DNA from: CAZACZ01 sp964483695
Lineage (GTDB): Bacteria; Deinococcota; Deinococci; Deinococcales; Trueperaceae
NCBI GenBank assembly: GCA_964483695.1
Contig: CAZACZ010000002.1
Coordinates: 1 to 64,000, forward strand
Length of the DNA: 64,000 nt
Reading direction: 5' to 3'
The notes beneath the pieces were generated by a model. The model did not search any database and was not told the origin of the DNA. It saw only the letters and a list, made by a program, of their open reading frames with translations. Shown one piece after another: positions 34,132-41,666 of this stretch. Made by a program: the position numbers and the translations under genes. Position 1 is the first letter of the stretch. Each line of letters opens with the position of its first letter.

Positions 34132-35736
34132 TCAGCGGGCCAGCCAGGCGCGCTCGGCCAAGGCGCCGCGCCACGGCTCGAGCCCCCGGACCTGGGCCCG
34201 GTACGCCGTCGCCATCCGCGTCTCGACCAGCCAGAGGTACGGCGCGTCCGCCACGAGGATCTGTTGGGCGCGGCGGTAGAGCGCGGCGCGCGCCGTGGGG
34301 TCGGCTTGCTCGGCCGCTTGCCCGAACAGAAGATCGATCTCCGGGTTGGCGTACGCCGCGGCGTTCGAGAACGGCACGTTGCCGATGTTGCTGGAGACGA
34401 CGGTGCGCGCCACGCCGATCGACGGATCGGTGTTGTTGCAGTAGCTGATGATGGCGGTGTCGAAGTCGCGGCGCTCGAAGACGCGAGTGACGAACGCGCT
34501 TCGGTCGAGCGCGACGAGCTCGAGGCGTACGCCTACGCGGGCGAACTGCTGCCGTAGCACCTCGCCGTACTTGGCGAACGTCGGGAAGTGCAGGAACGTC
34601 GCCTCGAAGCGCACGCCGTCCGCGCCACGGGGGTACCCCGCCTGGTCCAGCAGCGTCTCGCTGAGCTCGGGATCGTAGGCGGCGATGGGCACGTCGTCGC
34701 TGTATGCCGACGCGAGCTGGCTGCTGATCGGTCCCGTCGCGACCTGGCCGTTGCCGAAGAGCACTTGCTCGAGGAGTTGCCCGCGATCGACGGCGTGGGC
34801 CAAGGCTTGCCGAACCTGCACGTCCTGGAACCGCGAGCGTTCGAGGTTGAACGCCAGCGTCATCACGCAGAAGCCGCCACCCGGGCCGCTGTTGGTGGTC
34901 TGAACGCCCAACTCGGGATCGCTCGCCAGGCGCTCGAGTTCGCTTCCGGGCACGCCGGTGACGACGTCGATCTCGCCTCTCTCGAGCGCCAGCAGCCGCG
35001 TGTTCGCGTCGGGGATGGCCCGGAAGACGAGCCGATCGAGGTACGGAAGCTCGGGCTGGAAGTAGCCCGCGAAACGCTCGAGCACCACCATGTCGTCGGG
35101 CACGTAGTCGACGAAGCGGAACGGCCCGGTGCCGACGGGATGGAGGTTCTCCGGGGCCTGCTGGAGGTCGGGCACGCGTGCGTACACGTGCTGCGGCAGG
35201 ATCGGCGCTTCGGTGACGTCCAGGCGTTGCAGCAGCGCCGCGTACGGTTGCCGGAAGCGGAACACCACGGTGTGCTCGTCCGGCGTGTCGATGGCGTCGA
35301 GCAGCGCCTCGAGCCCGCCGCGCGTACGGGCGTGGTAGAGCAGCAGCGCGTGCTCGAAGGTGAACTTGACGTCGGCAGCGGTGAACGGGGCGCCGTCGTG
35401 CCAGAGCACGCCCTCGCGCAAGTGGAAGGTGTACGTCCGCGCGTCCGGACTCACCTCCCAGCGGACCGCCAGGTCGGGAAGCGGCGCCGCGCGATCGTCG
35501 AGCCGGACGAGGCCGCTGAAGATCGAGTCGGCCACCGCGTGGACGGCGCCGTCGGTGGTGATGGCCGGGTTCAGGTGGCCCGGAAGCTGCTCGATGCCGA
35601 CGACCAGCGTTCCGCCGCGCTGCGGCGCCGACTGCGCAAGCGCGACCCCGTACGGCAAGGTGCACACCCCGAGTGCCAGCGCCAGCTGCAACCACATGGA
35701 GCGGCCGGGTCTGGGCAGGTGCCAAGGACAACGCAT
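34132..35736 (-). CDS. Family 5 extracellular solute-binding protein (DppA/NikA-like)
   Basis: 534 residues with a Sec signal peptide (about 1-35, ending ALAQ) and the SBP_bac_5 pattern: GGTLVVGIEQLPGHLNP, FHLREGVLWHDGAPFTAADVKF and VRQALAHAVDR. Binds small peptides or metal chelates for the two permeases. The cysteines (C13-like and the GFC region) and no His-rich stretch do not settle the substrate. GGGAGG is 8 to 9 bases before the ATG. The cassette is followed by no ATPase gene in the window. Confidence 0.88.
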   Translation of the reverse strand: MRCPWHLPRPGRSMWLQLALALGVCTLPYGVALAQSAPQRGGTLVVGIEQLPGHLNPAITTDGAVHAVADSIFSGLVRLDDRAAPLPDLAVRWEVSPDARTYTFHLREGVLWHDGAPFTAADVKFTFEHALLLYHARTRGGLEALLDAIDTPDEHTVVFRFRQPYAALLQRLDVTEAPILPQHVYARVPDLQQAPENLHPVGTGPFRFVDYVPDDMVVLERFAGYFQPELPYLDRLVFRAIPDANTRLLALERGEIDVVTGVPGSELERLASDPELGVQTTNSGPGGGFCVMTLAFNLERSRFQDVQVRQALAHAVDRGQLLEQVLFGNGQVATGPISSQLASAYSDDVPIAAYDPELSETLLDQAGYPRGADGVRFEATFLHFPTFAKYGEVLRQQFARVGVRLELVALDRSAFVTRVFERRDFDTAIISYCNNTDPSIGVARTVVSSNIGNVPFSNAAAYANPEIDLLFGQAAEQADPTARAALYRRAQQILVADAPYLWLVETRMATAYRAQVRGLEPWRGALAERAWLAR

Positions 35737-36217
35737 CTCTATTCGCCTCCCGAGGGAGCACGGCGACCGGCCGCGCCTGCGCCCACGCTAGGGGGCGGCT
35801 CGAGCGGCCGTCAGAGGCATTCGCCCCCTTCCCGTCTACGCGAGCCAGCAGCGCCACGCGGGCGACGGGCCGCCACGGGCGTTCGAGATGTGCCGTGCGC
35901 GACGCGCTTCACGGCTGGGACGTATGCCTCTGCAGCGGGCAGCCGCCGTCCCGGTAGCGTCGTATCGACTGTTCCCGAGTCGTGCCGGTCCGCAAGACGC
36001 CCGCGGAAGGCGCGACCGAGAGGCGCGACCGACAGGCGCAAGCCTCTCCGGGGCCCGTCGGGCAACCGGCCGGCCTGCCACCTTGCGAAGGGACGGACGC
36101 GACCCGGACGTCGCGTCGTTCTCCGAGAGGGGGCCGTATCGAGGAACCGCAACGACCTTCCCCGCCGCAGCACCCGACCGCCTATCGCACCACCACCATC
36201 CCCAGAACGGAGACACC
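35737..36217. other. 481-base divergent intergenic region
   Basis: Lies between the binding protein (minus) and the TorA-like gene (plus). It contains a 13-base tandem repeat and, within it, an apparent stem (GAGAGGC 36018-36024 with GCCTCTC 36042-36048), with CCGAC in the loop able to pair with GTCGG at 36057-36061. No conserved ORF was recognised. The rest is unstructured to the eye. Confidence 0.4.
36008..36040 (+). repeat. 2.5 copies of a 13-base tandem repeat upstream of torA-like gene
   Basis: AGGCGCGACCGAG (36008-36020), AGGCGCGACCGAC (36021-36033), AGGCGCA (36034-36040). Only the last base of the unit differs. It is about 180 bases before the start codon, a place and pattern reminiscent of repeated operator boxes at tor operons. 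Confidence 0.55.
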
Positions 36218-38638
36218 GTGAGCACCACCCAACGTGGCTTGTTCCGCCGCAACGTCGATCGTCGCACCGTGTTGAAGGGCATCGGCGCCTCGCTGGTCGG
36301 CGCCAACGTGCTGCCCTTGGTGCACGCCCAGGACGCCGGTCGTCCGAACCTCGAGAACTTCACCAGGGTCTCGACCTCGCACTGGAGCAGCTTCGAAGCG
36401 CACGTGCGCGGCGGCCGGCTGATCTACGTCACGCCGATGCCGTTCGACCCCGACCCCACGCCGATCATCCAAGGCCTTCCGGACCTGGTCTACTCGCCCA
36501 ACCGCGTCAAGTACCCGATGATCCGCAAGGGCTTCTACGAGAACCGCAGCGGCAACGACCGCAGCAAGCGCGGCGCCGAGCCGTTCGTGCGCGTCTCGTG
36601 GGACGAAGCGCTGGACATCGTGGCAGGCGAGGTCGACCGCGTTCGCACCTCGTACGGCAACGAGGCCATCTACGCCGGCTCGTACGGCTGGCGCAGCGCA
36701 GGCAACCAGCACAACTCCATCAACGCGCTCAAGCGCTTCATGAACCTAGCGGGCGGCTTCGTCGACGCGCGCGGCAACTACAGCTGGGAGATCCGCCCCA
36801 TCATCATGCCGTACGTGATCGGCGCGGCGACGCCGGAATCGACCTACTGGCCCACCATCCTGAACAACAGCACCTTGATCGTGACGTTCGGCCTGGCCGG
36901 CATCAAGAACAACGAGATGAACCGCGGCGGCGTCAACTTCAACGCCTTGTACATCCGGCAGTTGAAGGAGAAAGGCATCCCGGTCGTGTCGTTCAACCCG
37001 ATGCGCGAGGCCTTCGACGAGTTCCTCGGCACCGAGCAGATCGCCATCCGACCGCACACCGACACGGCGCTGATGCTCGCCCTGATGCACACCCTCTACA
37101 CCGAGGGGCTGCACGACCAGGCGTTCATCGACAAGTACACCTCGGGCTTCGAGCAGTTCCTGCCGTACCTGACGGGCGAGAGCGACGGTCAGCCGAAGAG
37201 CGCAGAGTGGGCGGCGCCCATCACCGAGGTCGACGCCGACTTCATCACGCAGTTGGCGCGCCGCATGGCCGACAACCGCACCATCATCCTCACCGGCGCC
37301 TCGCTGCAGCGCGCCGATCACGGCGAACAGCCCGAGTGGGCCATCGTCGCGTTGGCGTCGATGCTGGGCCAGGTCGGTCTGCCGGGCGGCGGCTTCATGT
37401 TCCCGGCCGTCCTCGCCTACGCCGTGCCGCTGGGCACCAGCCCGAGCGTCCCCAGCCTGTCGGCGGGCCAGAACCCCGTCGGCACCTACGTGCCGGTGTC
37501 GCGCTGGTCCGAGTGCTTCCGTGAGCCCGGCAAGGTCATCGACTACAACGGGCAGAAGCTCACCTACCCGGACATCAAGTTGGTCTACTGGTCGGGCGGC
37601 AACCCGTTCCACCACCACCAAGAGACCAACCGCATCCTCGAGGCGTGGCGCAAGCCCGAGACGATCATCGTCAACGAGTACTCCTGGACCGCCACCGCCA
37701 AGCACGCGGACATCGTCCTGCCCGCCACCACCACGTTCGAACGCAACGACATCCAGGACGCGCGTGACAAGCGCTTCATCTTCGCCATGCCGAAGATCGT
37801 CGAGCCGCTGTTCGAAGCGCGCAACGACCTCGACATCTTCACCGGCCTCGCCGAGCGTCTCGGCTTCGCCGAGCAGTTCACCGAAGGCAAGGACGAGATG
37901 ACGCGCGTCCGCGAGGCGTACCAGGCCGCGGTGGACCGTAGCCAGAACTCGGGCGTGACGATGCCCGACTTCGACACCTTCTGGGAGAAGGGCTACGTCG
38001 AGTTCCCGATCGCCGCGGCGTCGATGCAGCAGACCGGCTACGCGGCGTTCCGCGCCGACCCGATCGCCAACGCGCTCGGCACCGCCTCGGGCCGCATCCA
38101 CTTCTACTCGCCCGAGATCGCGTCGTACGGCTACGACGACTGCCTGCCGCACCCGGCGTTCTTCGAACCCTCCGAGTGGGCGAATGCCGACCGGTACCCA
38201 CTGCATGTGCTGGCGAACCACCCGAAGTACCGCCTGCACTCGCAGCTGGCCAACACCTACCTGCGCCACATGCACGAGGTGGCGGAGCGCGAGGACCTGT
38301 GGATCAACCCGGTCGACGCGGCGGCGCGTGGCATCGCCAACGGCGACGTGGTGCGCGTCTTCAACGACCGCGGTCAGTTGCTGGCCGGCGCCCTCGTAAC
38401 CGACTGGATCCGCCCCGGCGTGTTGAAGCTGTCCGAGGGCGGCTGGTACGACCCGCTCGAGCCGGGCGTCATCGGCACGCTCGACAAGCACGGCAACGTC
38501 AACACCGTCGCCATGGACAAGGGCGCCTCGAAGCTGTCGCAAGGCAACCCGGGGCACACCACCTTCGTGCAGGTCGAGAAGTACGAAGGGGAGATCCCGA
38601 ACGTCACGGCGTTCGACCCACCGACCGGCGCCCTCTGA
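36218..38638 (+). CDS. TorA/BisC-type molybdopterin oxidoreductase with Tat signal
   Basis: 806 residues. The Tat motif is RRNVDRRTVLKG. The body is DMSO-reductase family (no N-terminal [4Fe-4S] Cys motif): SYGWRSAG and GNYSWE, where the Ser is the likely Mo ligand, then the C-terminal molydopterin-dinucleotide domain (YPLHVLANHPKYRLHSQ). Best read as a periplasmic TMAO/biotin-sulfoxide/DMSO reductase. The reading frame remains open far upstream, but the GTG at MSTTQRG matches the twin-Arg start. Strong terminator downstream. Confidence 0.9.
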   Translation: MSTTQRGLFRRNVDRRTVLKGIGASLVGANVLPLVHAQDAGRPNLENFTRVSTSHWSSFEAHVRGGRLIYVTPMPFDPDPTPIIQGLPDLVYSPNRVKYPMIRKGFYENRSGNDRSKRGAEPFVRVSWDEALDIVAGEVDRVRTSYGNEAIYAGSYGWRSAGNQHNSINALKRFMNLAGGFVDARGNYSWEIRPIIMPYVIGAATPESTYWPTILNNSTLIVTFGLAGIKNNEMNRGGVNFNALYIRQLKEKGIPVVSFNPMREAFDEFLGTEQIAIRPHTDTALMLALMHTLYTEGLHDQAFIDKYTSGFEQFLPYLTGESDGQPKSAEWAAPITEVDADFITQLARRMADNRTIILTGASLQRADHGEQPEWAIVALASMLGQVGLPGGGFMFPAVLAYAVPLGTSPSVPSLSAGQNPVGTYVPVSRWSECFREPGKVIDYNGQKLTYPDIKLVYWSGGNPFHHHQETNRILEAWRKPETIIVNEYSWTATAKHADIVLPATTTFERNDIQDARDKRFIFAMPKIVEPLFEARNDLDIFTGLAERLGFAEQFTEGKDEMTRVREAYQAAVDRSQNSGVTMPDFDTFWEKGYVEFPIAAASMQQTGYAAFRADPIANALGTASGRIHFYSPEIASYGYDDCLPHPAFFEPSEWANADRYPLHVLANHPKYRLHSQLANTYLRHMHEVAEREDLWINPVDAAARGIANGDVVRVFNDRGQLLAGALVTDWIRPGVLKLSEGGWYDPLEPGVIGTLDKHGNVNTVAMDKGASKLSQGNPGHTTFVQVEKYEGEIPNVTAFDPPTGAL

Positions 38639-38670
38639 GCGCAGGCACGGTCGCGCTACGGCGCAACGCG

Positions 38671-38694
38671 AAGGGACCGCTTCGGCGGTCCCTT
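38671..38694. terminator. Bidirectional hairpin terminator
   Basis: AAGGGACCGC-TTCG-GCGGTCCCTT: a perfect 10-base stem with a UUCG loop, 32 bases past the torA-like stop and shared with the convergent cytochrome c gene. Confidence 0.85.
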
Positions 38695-38720
38695 CCTCGT
38701 TCGTGGGTCGGGCGGTTCGA

Positions 38721-39329
38721 TCAGGGGGTGTGGTACTGCAGGTACTGCATCACCAACTCGAACTCCTGGGCGCTCAGTCGGGCGCGCCCACGCTCGGCGC
38801 GCATGCGGTCGGGCCAGCGGTACACCGGGAGTTGGCCCGGCATCGGCTCGGCGTGGCACACCGAGCACTTCTCGGCCTTCACCTGTTCCGCCGCGGCCCA
38901 CACGTCGGCCAGGTCGGGGGCGAGCGCGCTCGCGGCCACCGTGCCGTGGATGCGCACGTGGACCCAGGCCACGCCGTAGCGGTCGTTGGCGGGCTCCAGC
39001 ACCTCGCGCGCGGCCTGGCCCGCCTCGGTCAACGAGGCGACCGCGATGCGCTGGCCCAGCGCGTAGAAGATCAGCGACGGCCCGTCCGCCCACGACCAAC
39101 CGTCGATCACCACCTCGGCGACGCCGTCGGCTTCGCTCACCGACGACGCGGGTGCGCCGATGCGGAGCGTCCCCAACTCCACCCCGCCCGCGTCGGTGAG
39201 GGGCGTCGCCGCGGTGATCACGAAGCGATCGGGTTCCGGGGGATCGGTCGATTGTGCCGCGGCCACCAGCCACGCGCCGGCACCTAGCAAGACCGCCAAG
39301 GTAAGGGAGAGGGTTCGGGAAGCACGCAT
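38721..39329 (-). CDS. Monohaem cytochrome c, TorC-C-terminal-like
   Basis: 202 residues. A Sec signal peptide is at about 1-26; one haem-binding motif EKCSVCH lies about 50 residues from the end, with possible Met ligands downstream, and a C-terminal LVMQYLQYHTP similar to TorC ends. Preceded by AAGGAGTG and an ATG at MRASRTL. It probably passes electrons to the convergent TorA-like reductase. Confidence 0.8.
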   Translation of the reverse strand: MRASRTLSLTLAVLLGAGAWLVAAAQSTDPPEPDRFVITAATPLTDAGGVELGTLRIGAPASSVSEADGVAEVVIDGWSWADGPSLIFYALGQRIAVASLTEAGQAAREVLEPANDRYGVAWVHVRIHGTVAASALAPDLADVWAAAEQVKAEKCSVCHAEPMPGQLPVYRWPDRMRAERGRARLSAQEFELVMQYLQYHTP

Positions 39330-39543
39330 CGCGGCACTCCTTCGGGAGGAGCGTCCGCGCCGTGCATCGCACCGCCCGCACCAGCGCACTCCGCACCGCG
39401 CCGGTCTCGGCCATGCACCGCGATGCACCGTCCTGCTGGACGATCCTCGCCCTTCACGGTACCCGGGGCTGGAAGGGCCATTCGTCCCTCGTACGGCCCG
39501 GCCCGCGAGCTACGGCACGGCGACCCGTGCGGCGGATCGGCGC

Positions 39544-40026
39544 TCACGCCGCCGGCCACACCCCCAGCATCCGCCGCACCGCCACCAACTGCCCCACGTG
39601 GTACGCCGCGTGGTCCACGGCCACCAACAGGGTGCGAAGGTACGTATGGCCTTCCCCCCACGGGATCTCCTGCGTCAGGTCGAGCGACGGTCGGCGCGCC
39701 AACGCCTCGAGGGCCTGGCGGTCGCGCACCACCGCGGCCACGCTCGCGTCCCATGCGTCGGCGCCGCCGGGCGCGGTGGTGGAAGGCCAGTACGCCTTCG
39801 GCCACGGCGGCGCCACGTACGCGGCGTTCTCCATGTAGTCGAGCAGATCGGCCTGCGTCAGCCGGATGTGCTCGACCAACTCCCACCCGGAGTGCGGGTA
39901 CCCGTCCGGCCGTACACCGCGCGCCTGGATGGGCCACTTCGCCACGGCCTCGTCGAACGAGACGTGCGCTTGCTGCCAAGCCAGCGCCGAAGCCACGATC
40001 TCGCGCCATGCGCCTTCTGCGTTCAT
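39544..40026 (-). CDS. DinB family protein
   Basis: 160 residues with the four-helix DinB fold pattern: HSGWELVEHIRLTQADLLDY, then TAAYHVGQ-like AVDHAAYHVGQLVAVRR, giving His ligands. These proteins resemble bacillithiol/mycothiol S-transferases; function here unknown. AAGGAGG precedes the ATG. Confidence 0.85.
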   Translation of the reverse strand: MNAEGAWREIVASALAWQQAHVSFDEAVAKWPIQARGVRPDGYPHSGWELVEHIRLTQADLLDYMENAAYVAPPWPKAYWPSTTAPGGADAWDASVAAVVRDRQALEALARRPSLDLTQEIPWGEGHTYLRTLLVAVDHAAYHVGQLVAVRRMLGVWPAA

Positions 40027-40097
40027 GCCGGCCTCCTTCGCCGCATCATGCACCGCCGACGGAGCAGCGCGTCCACGCCGGCCAGCACAGCCCCCGA

Positions 40098-41042
40098 CTA
40101 CCGAGAACCGGGCATCACGACGCGCCCCCACACCGCGAAGTGATCGGAGAGGTCGAGGCCGTGGGCCCGCAACGGCACCACGCGGTTCCAGGCAACCGCG
40201 GGCGCGGCGTGGTCGTCGGACGTCAGCACGTAGTCGATCCACTGCGCCTCGCCCGTCGCCCAGGCGTTGCGCTGCGGGTCCCAGGTGGCGCGGAGCGCCC
40301 CCACCACGGGGGGCCAGGTCGCGTCCAGCGCGGCGAGCATCGCGTCGCGCTCGGCGGTGGCGGCGTCGACGTTGAAGTCGCCGGCAAGCAGCACCGGCTC
40401 GTCCAACGGGATCCGCTGCGCTTCCACGAACCCGCGCAGCAGCGCGAACTGGTGCGCCCGCACGCGCGCCACGTTCCAGCCGTAGAGCGACTGGGCGTGC
40501 GTCCCGAACACGTGGTACGTGCGGTCGCCCTTGCGCACCGCCACGTACGCCACGCCCTTGTCGGCCAGGCAGTCGCTGCCGCTGCAGGCCGTCCCGTACG
40601 TCATCGTCGCCTGCCGCACGATCGGCCAACGGCTCACGATCACGATGCCGCCGTCCTGCCGCACGGGCAGGCCGCCGGCGCCGTCTTCCCCCACCACCCT
40701 GCCCTGGTACGGGTAGGTGCTCGCCAACGCCGCCAGCAGGTCGTCGCGCCAAGCGTCCACGAACGCCTCCTGCAGCACCACCACGTCGTAGCCGATGAGG
40801 GCGCGCGCCATCGCGGCCGCGCGCTCGGCGGGGCGAGTGGCGGTGACGACCTCGGGGAGCAGGGCGGTGTTGAAGGTCAGTAGGTCTAGGGTGCGTGGGG
40901 CCGTCGCGACGGCCGCTCGGGCGTCGCGTTGCGCGTCCGGCACGGCCACGCCGCGTGGCGATGCCGTTGCAGGTCCGAGCGCGGTGGGTGCACACCCGGT
41001 CGCCACCAGCAAGTACGTCAGGACGACCGCCAGGCGTCGCAT
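40098..41042 (-). CDS. Sphingomyelinase C-like endonuclease/exonuclease/phosphatase lipoprotein
   Basis: 314 residues. Lipobox ATGC at the N-terminus, then a DNase-I-like fold: VVLQEAFVDAW (metal Glu), the sphingomyelinase-like DCLADKGVAYV and YHVFGTHAQS, GDFNVDAA, and LSDHFAVWG (catalytic His). Probably hydrolyses a phosphodiester lipid headgroup. Starts upstream of msrC in the opposite direction, only 93 bases apart. Confidence 0.82.
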   Translation of the reverse strand: MRRLAVVLTYLLVATGCAPTALGPATASPRGVAVPDAQRDARAAVATAPRTLDLLTFNTALLPEVVTATRPAERAAAMARALIGYDVVVLQEAFVDAWRDDLLAALASTYPYQGRVVGEDGAGGLPVRQDGGIVIVSRWPIVRQATMTYGTACSGSDCLADKGVAYVAVRKGDRTYHVFGTHAQSLYGWNVARVRAHQFALLRGFVEAQRIPLDEPVLLAGDFNVDAATAERDAMLAALDATWPPVVGALRATWDPQRNAWATGEAQWIDYVLTSDDHAAPAVAWNRVVPLRAHGLDLSDHFAVWGRVVMPGSR

Positions 41043-41122
41043 GAACCATGCTACGCGTCGGCCGAGCCGCCATCCCGAGGACGCCGTGTCCCGATCGATC
41101 CCTCACGGTACGCGCGTGCTGC

Positions 41123-41128
41123 TAGCAT
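41123..41128 (+). promoter_or_regulatory. Candidate leaderless -10 box (msrC)
   Basis: TAGCAT, 7 bases before the ATG, with no ribosome site between. Confidence 0.5.
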
Positions 41129-41135
41129 CGACGGC

Positions 41136-41666
41136 ATGCACGACGTCACCCTCGCCTACCCCGAAGCTGCGTCGGATACACCAAAGGCACAGCACTACCA
41201 GGAGCTCCGCCGCCGCATCGCGGCGCTGGTCGAGGGTGAGACCGACTGGCTCGCGAACCTTGCCAACGTCGCCGCCGAGGTGTTCGCTTGGCTCCCCGAC
41301 CTCAACTGGTCGGGCTTCTACCTCGTGCGCGGCGACGAGTTGGTGTTGGGGCCGTTCCAGGGCCGGCCGGCCTGTGTCCGCATCCCGGTCGGGCGGGGCG
41401 TTTGCGGCACGGCCGCCGCGACCCGCGCCACCCAGGTCGTTGCCGACGTGCACGCCTTCCCGGGTCACATCGCCTGCGACCCGCGCTCCCGGGCGGAGAT
41501 CGTCGTTCCCATCATCGTCTCGGGACGCGTCGTGGGCGTGCTGGACCTCGACTCCGAGGAGCCCGGACGCTTCGACGATGCGGACCGTGAAGGGCTCGAA
41601 GCGCTCGTCACGGACGTCACGCCCGTCATCGACTGGAGCGCAGCCGGCACCCTCCCGACCCCGTGA
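41136..41666 (+). CDS. msrC: Free methionine-R-sulfoxide reductase (GAF domain)
   Basis: 176 residues forming a GAF domain with the MsrC cysteines: CVRIPVGRGVCG and HIACD. It reduces free methionine-(R)-sulfoxide using thioredoxin-linked reductants, an oxidant defence. Translation probably begins leaderlessly. The stop overlaps the GTG of the next gene (4 bases). Confidence 0.92.
   Translation: MHDVTLAYPEAASDTPKAQHYQELRRRIAALVEGETDWLANLANVAAEVFAWLPDLNWSGFYLVRGDELVLGPFQGRPACVRIPVGRGVCGTAAATRATQVVADVHAFPGHIACDPRSRAEIVVPIIVSGRVVGVLDLDSEEPGRFDDADREGLEALVTDVTPVIDWSAAGTLPTP

Noticed and set aside
36008..36061. Known riboswitch (SAM, SAH, Moco)
   Set aside because: The pairing is suggestive, but I could not match the conserved core of any class.
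34588..37524. 978-residue plus-strand frame
   Set aside because: Crosses two clear genes and an intergenic gap in the wrong frame.
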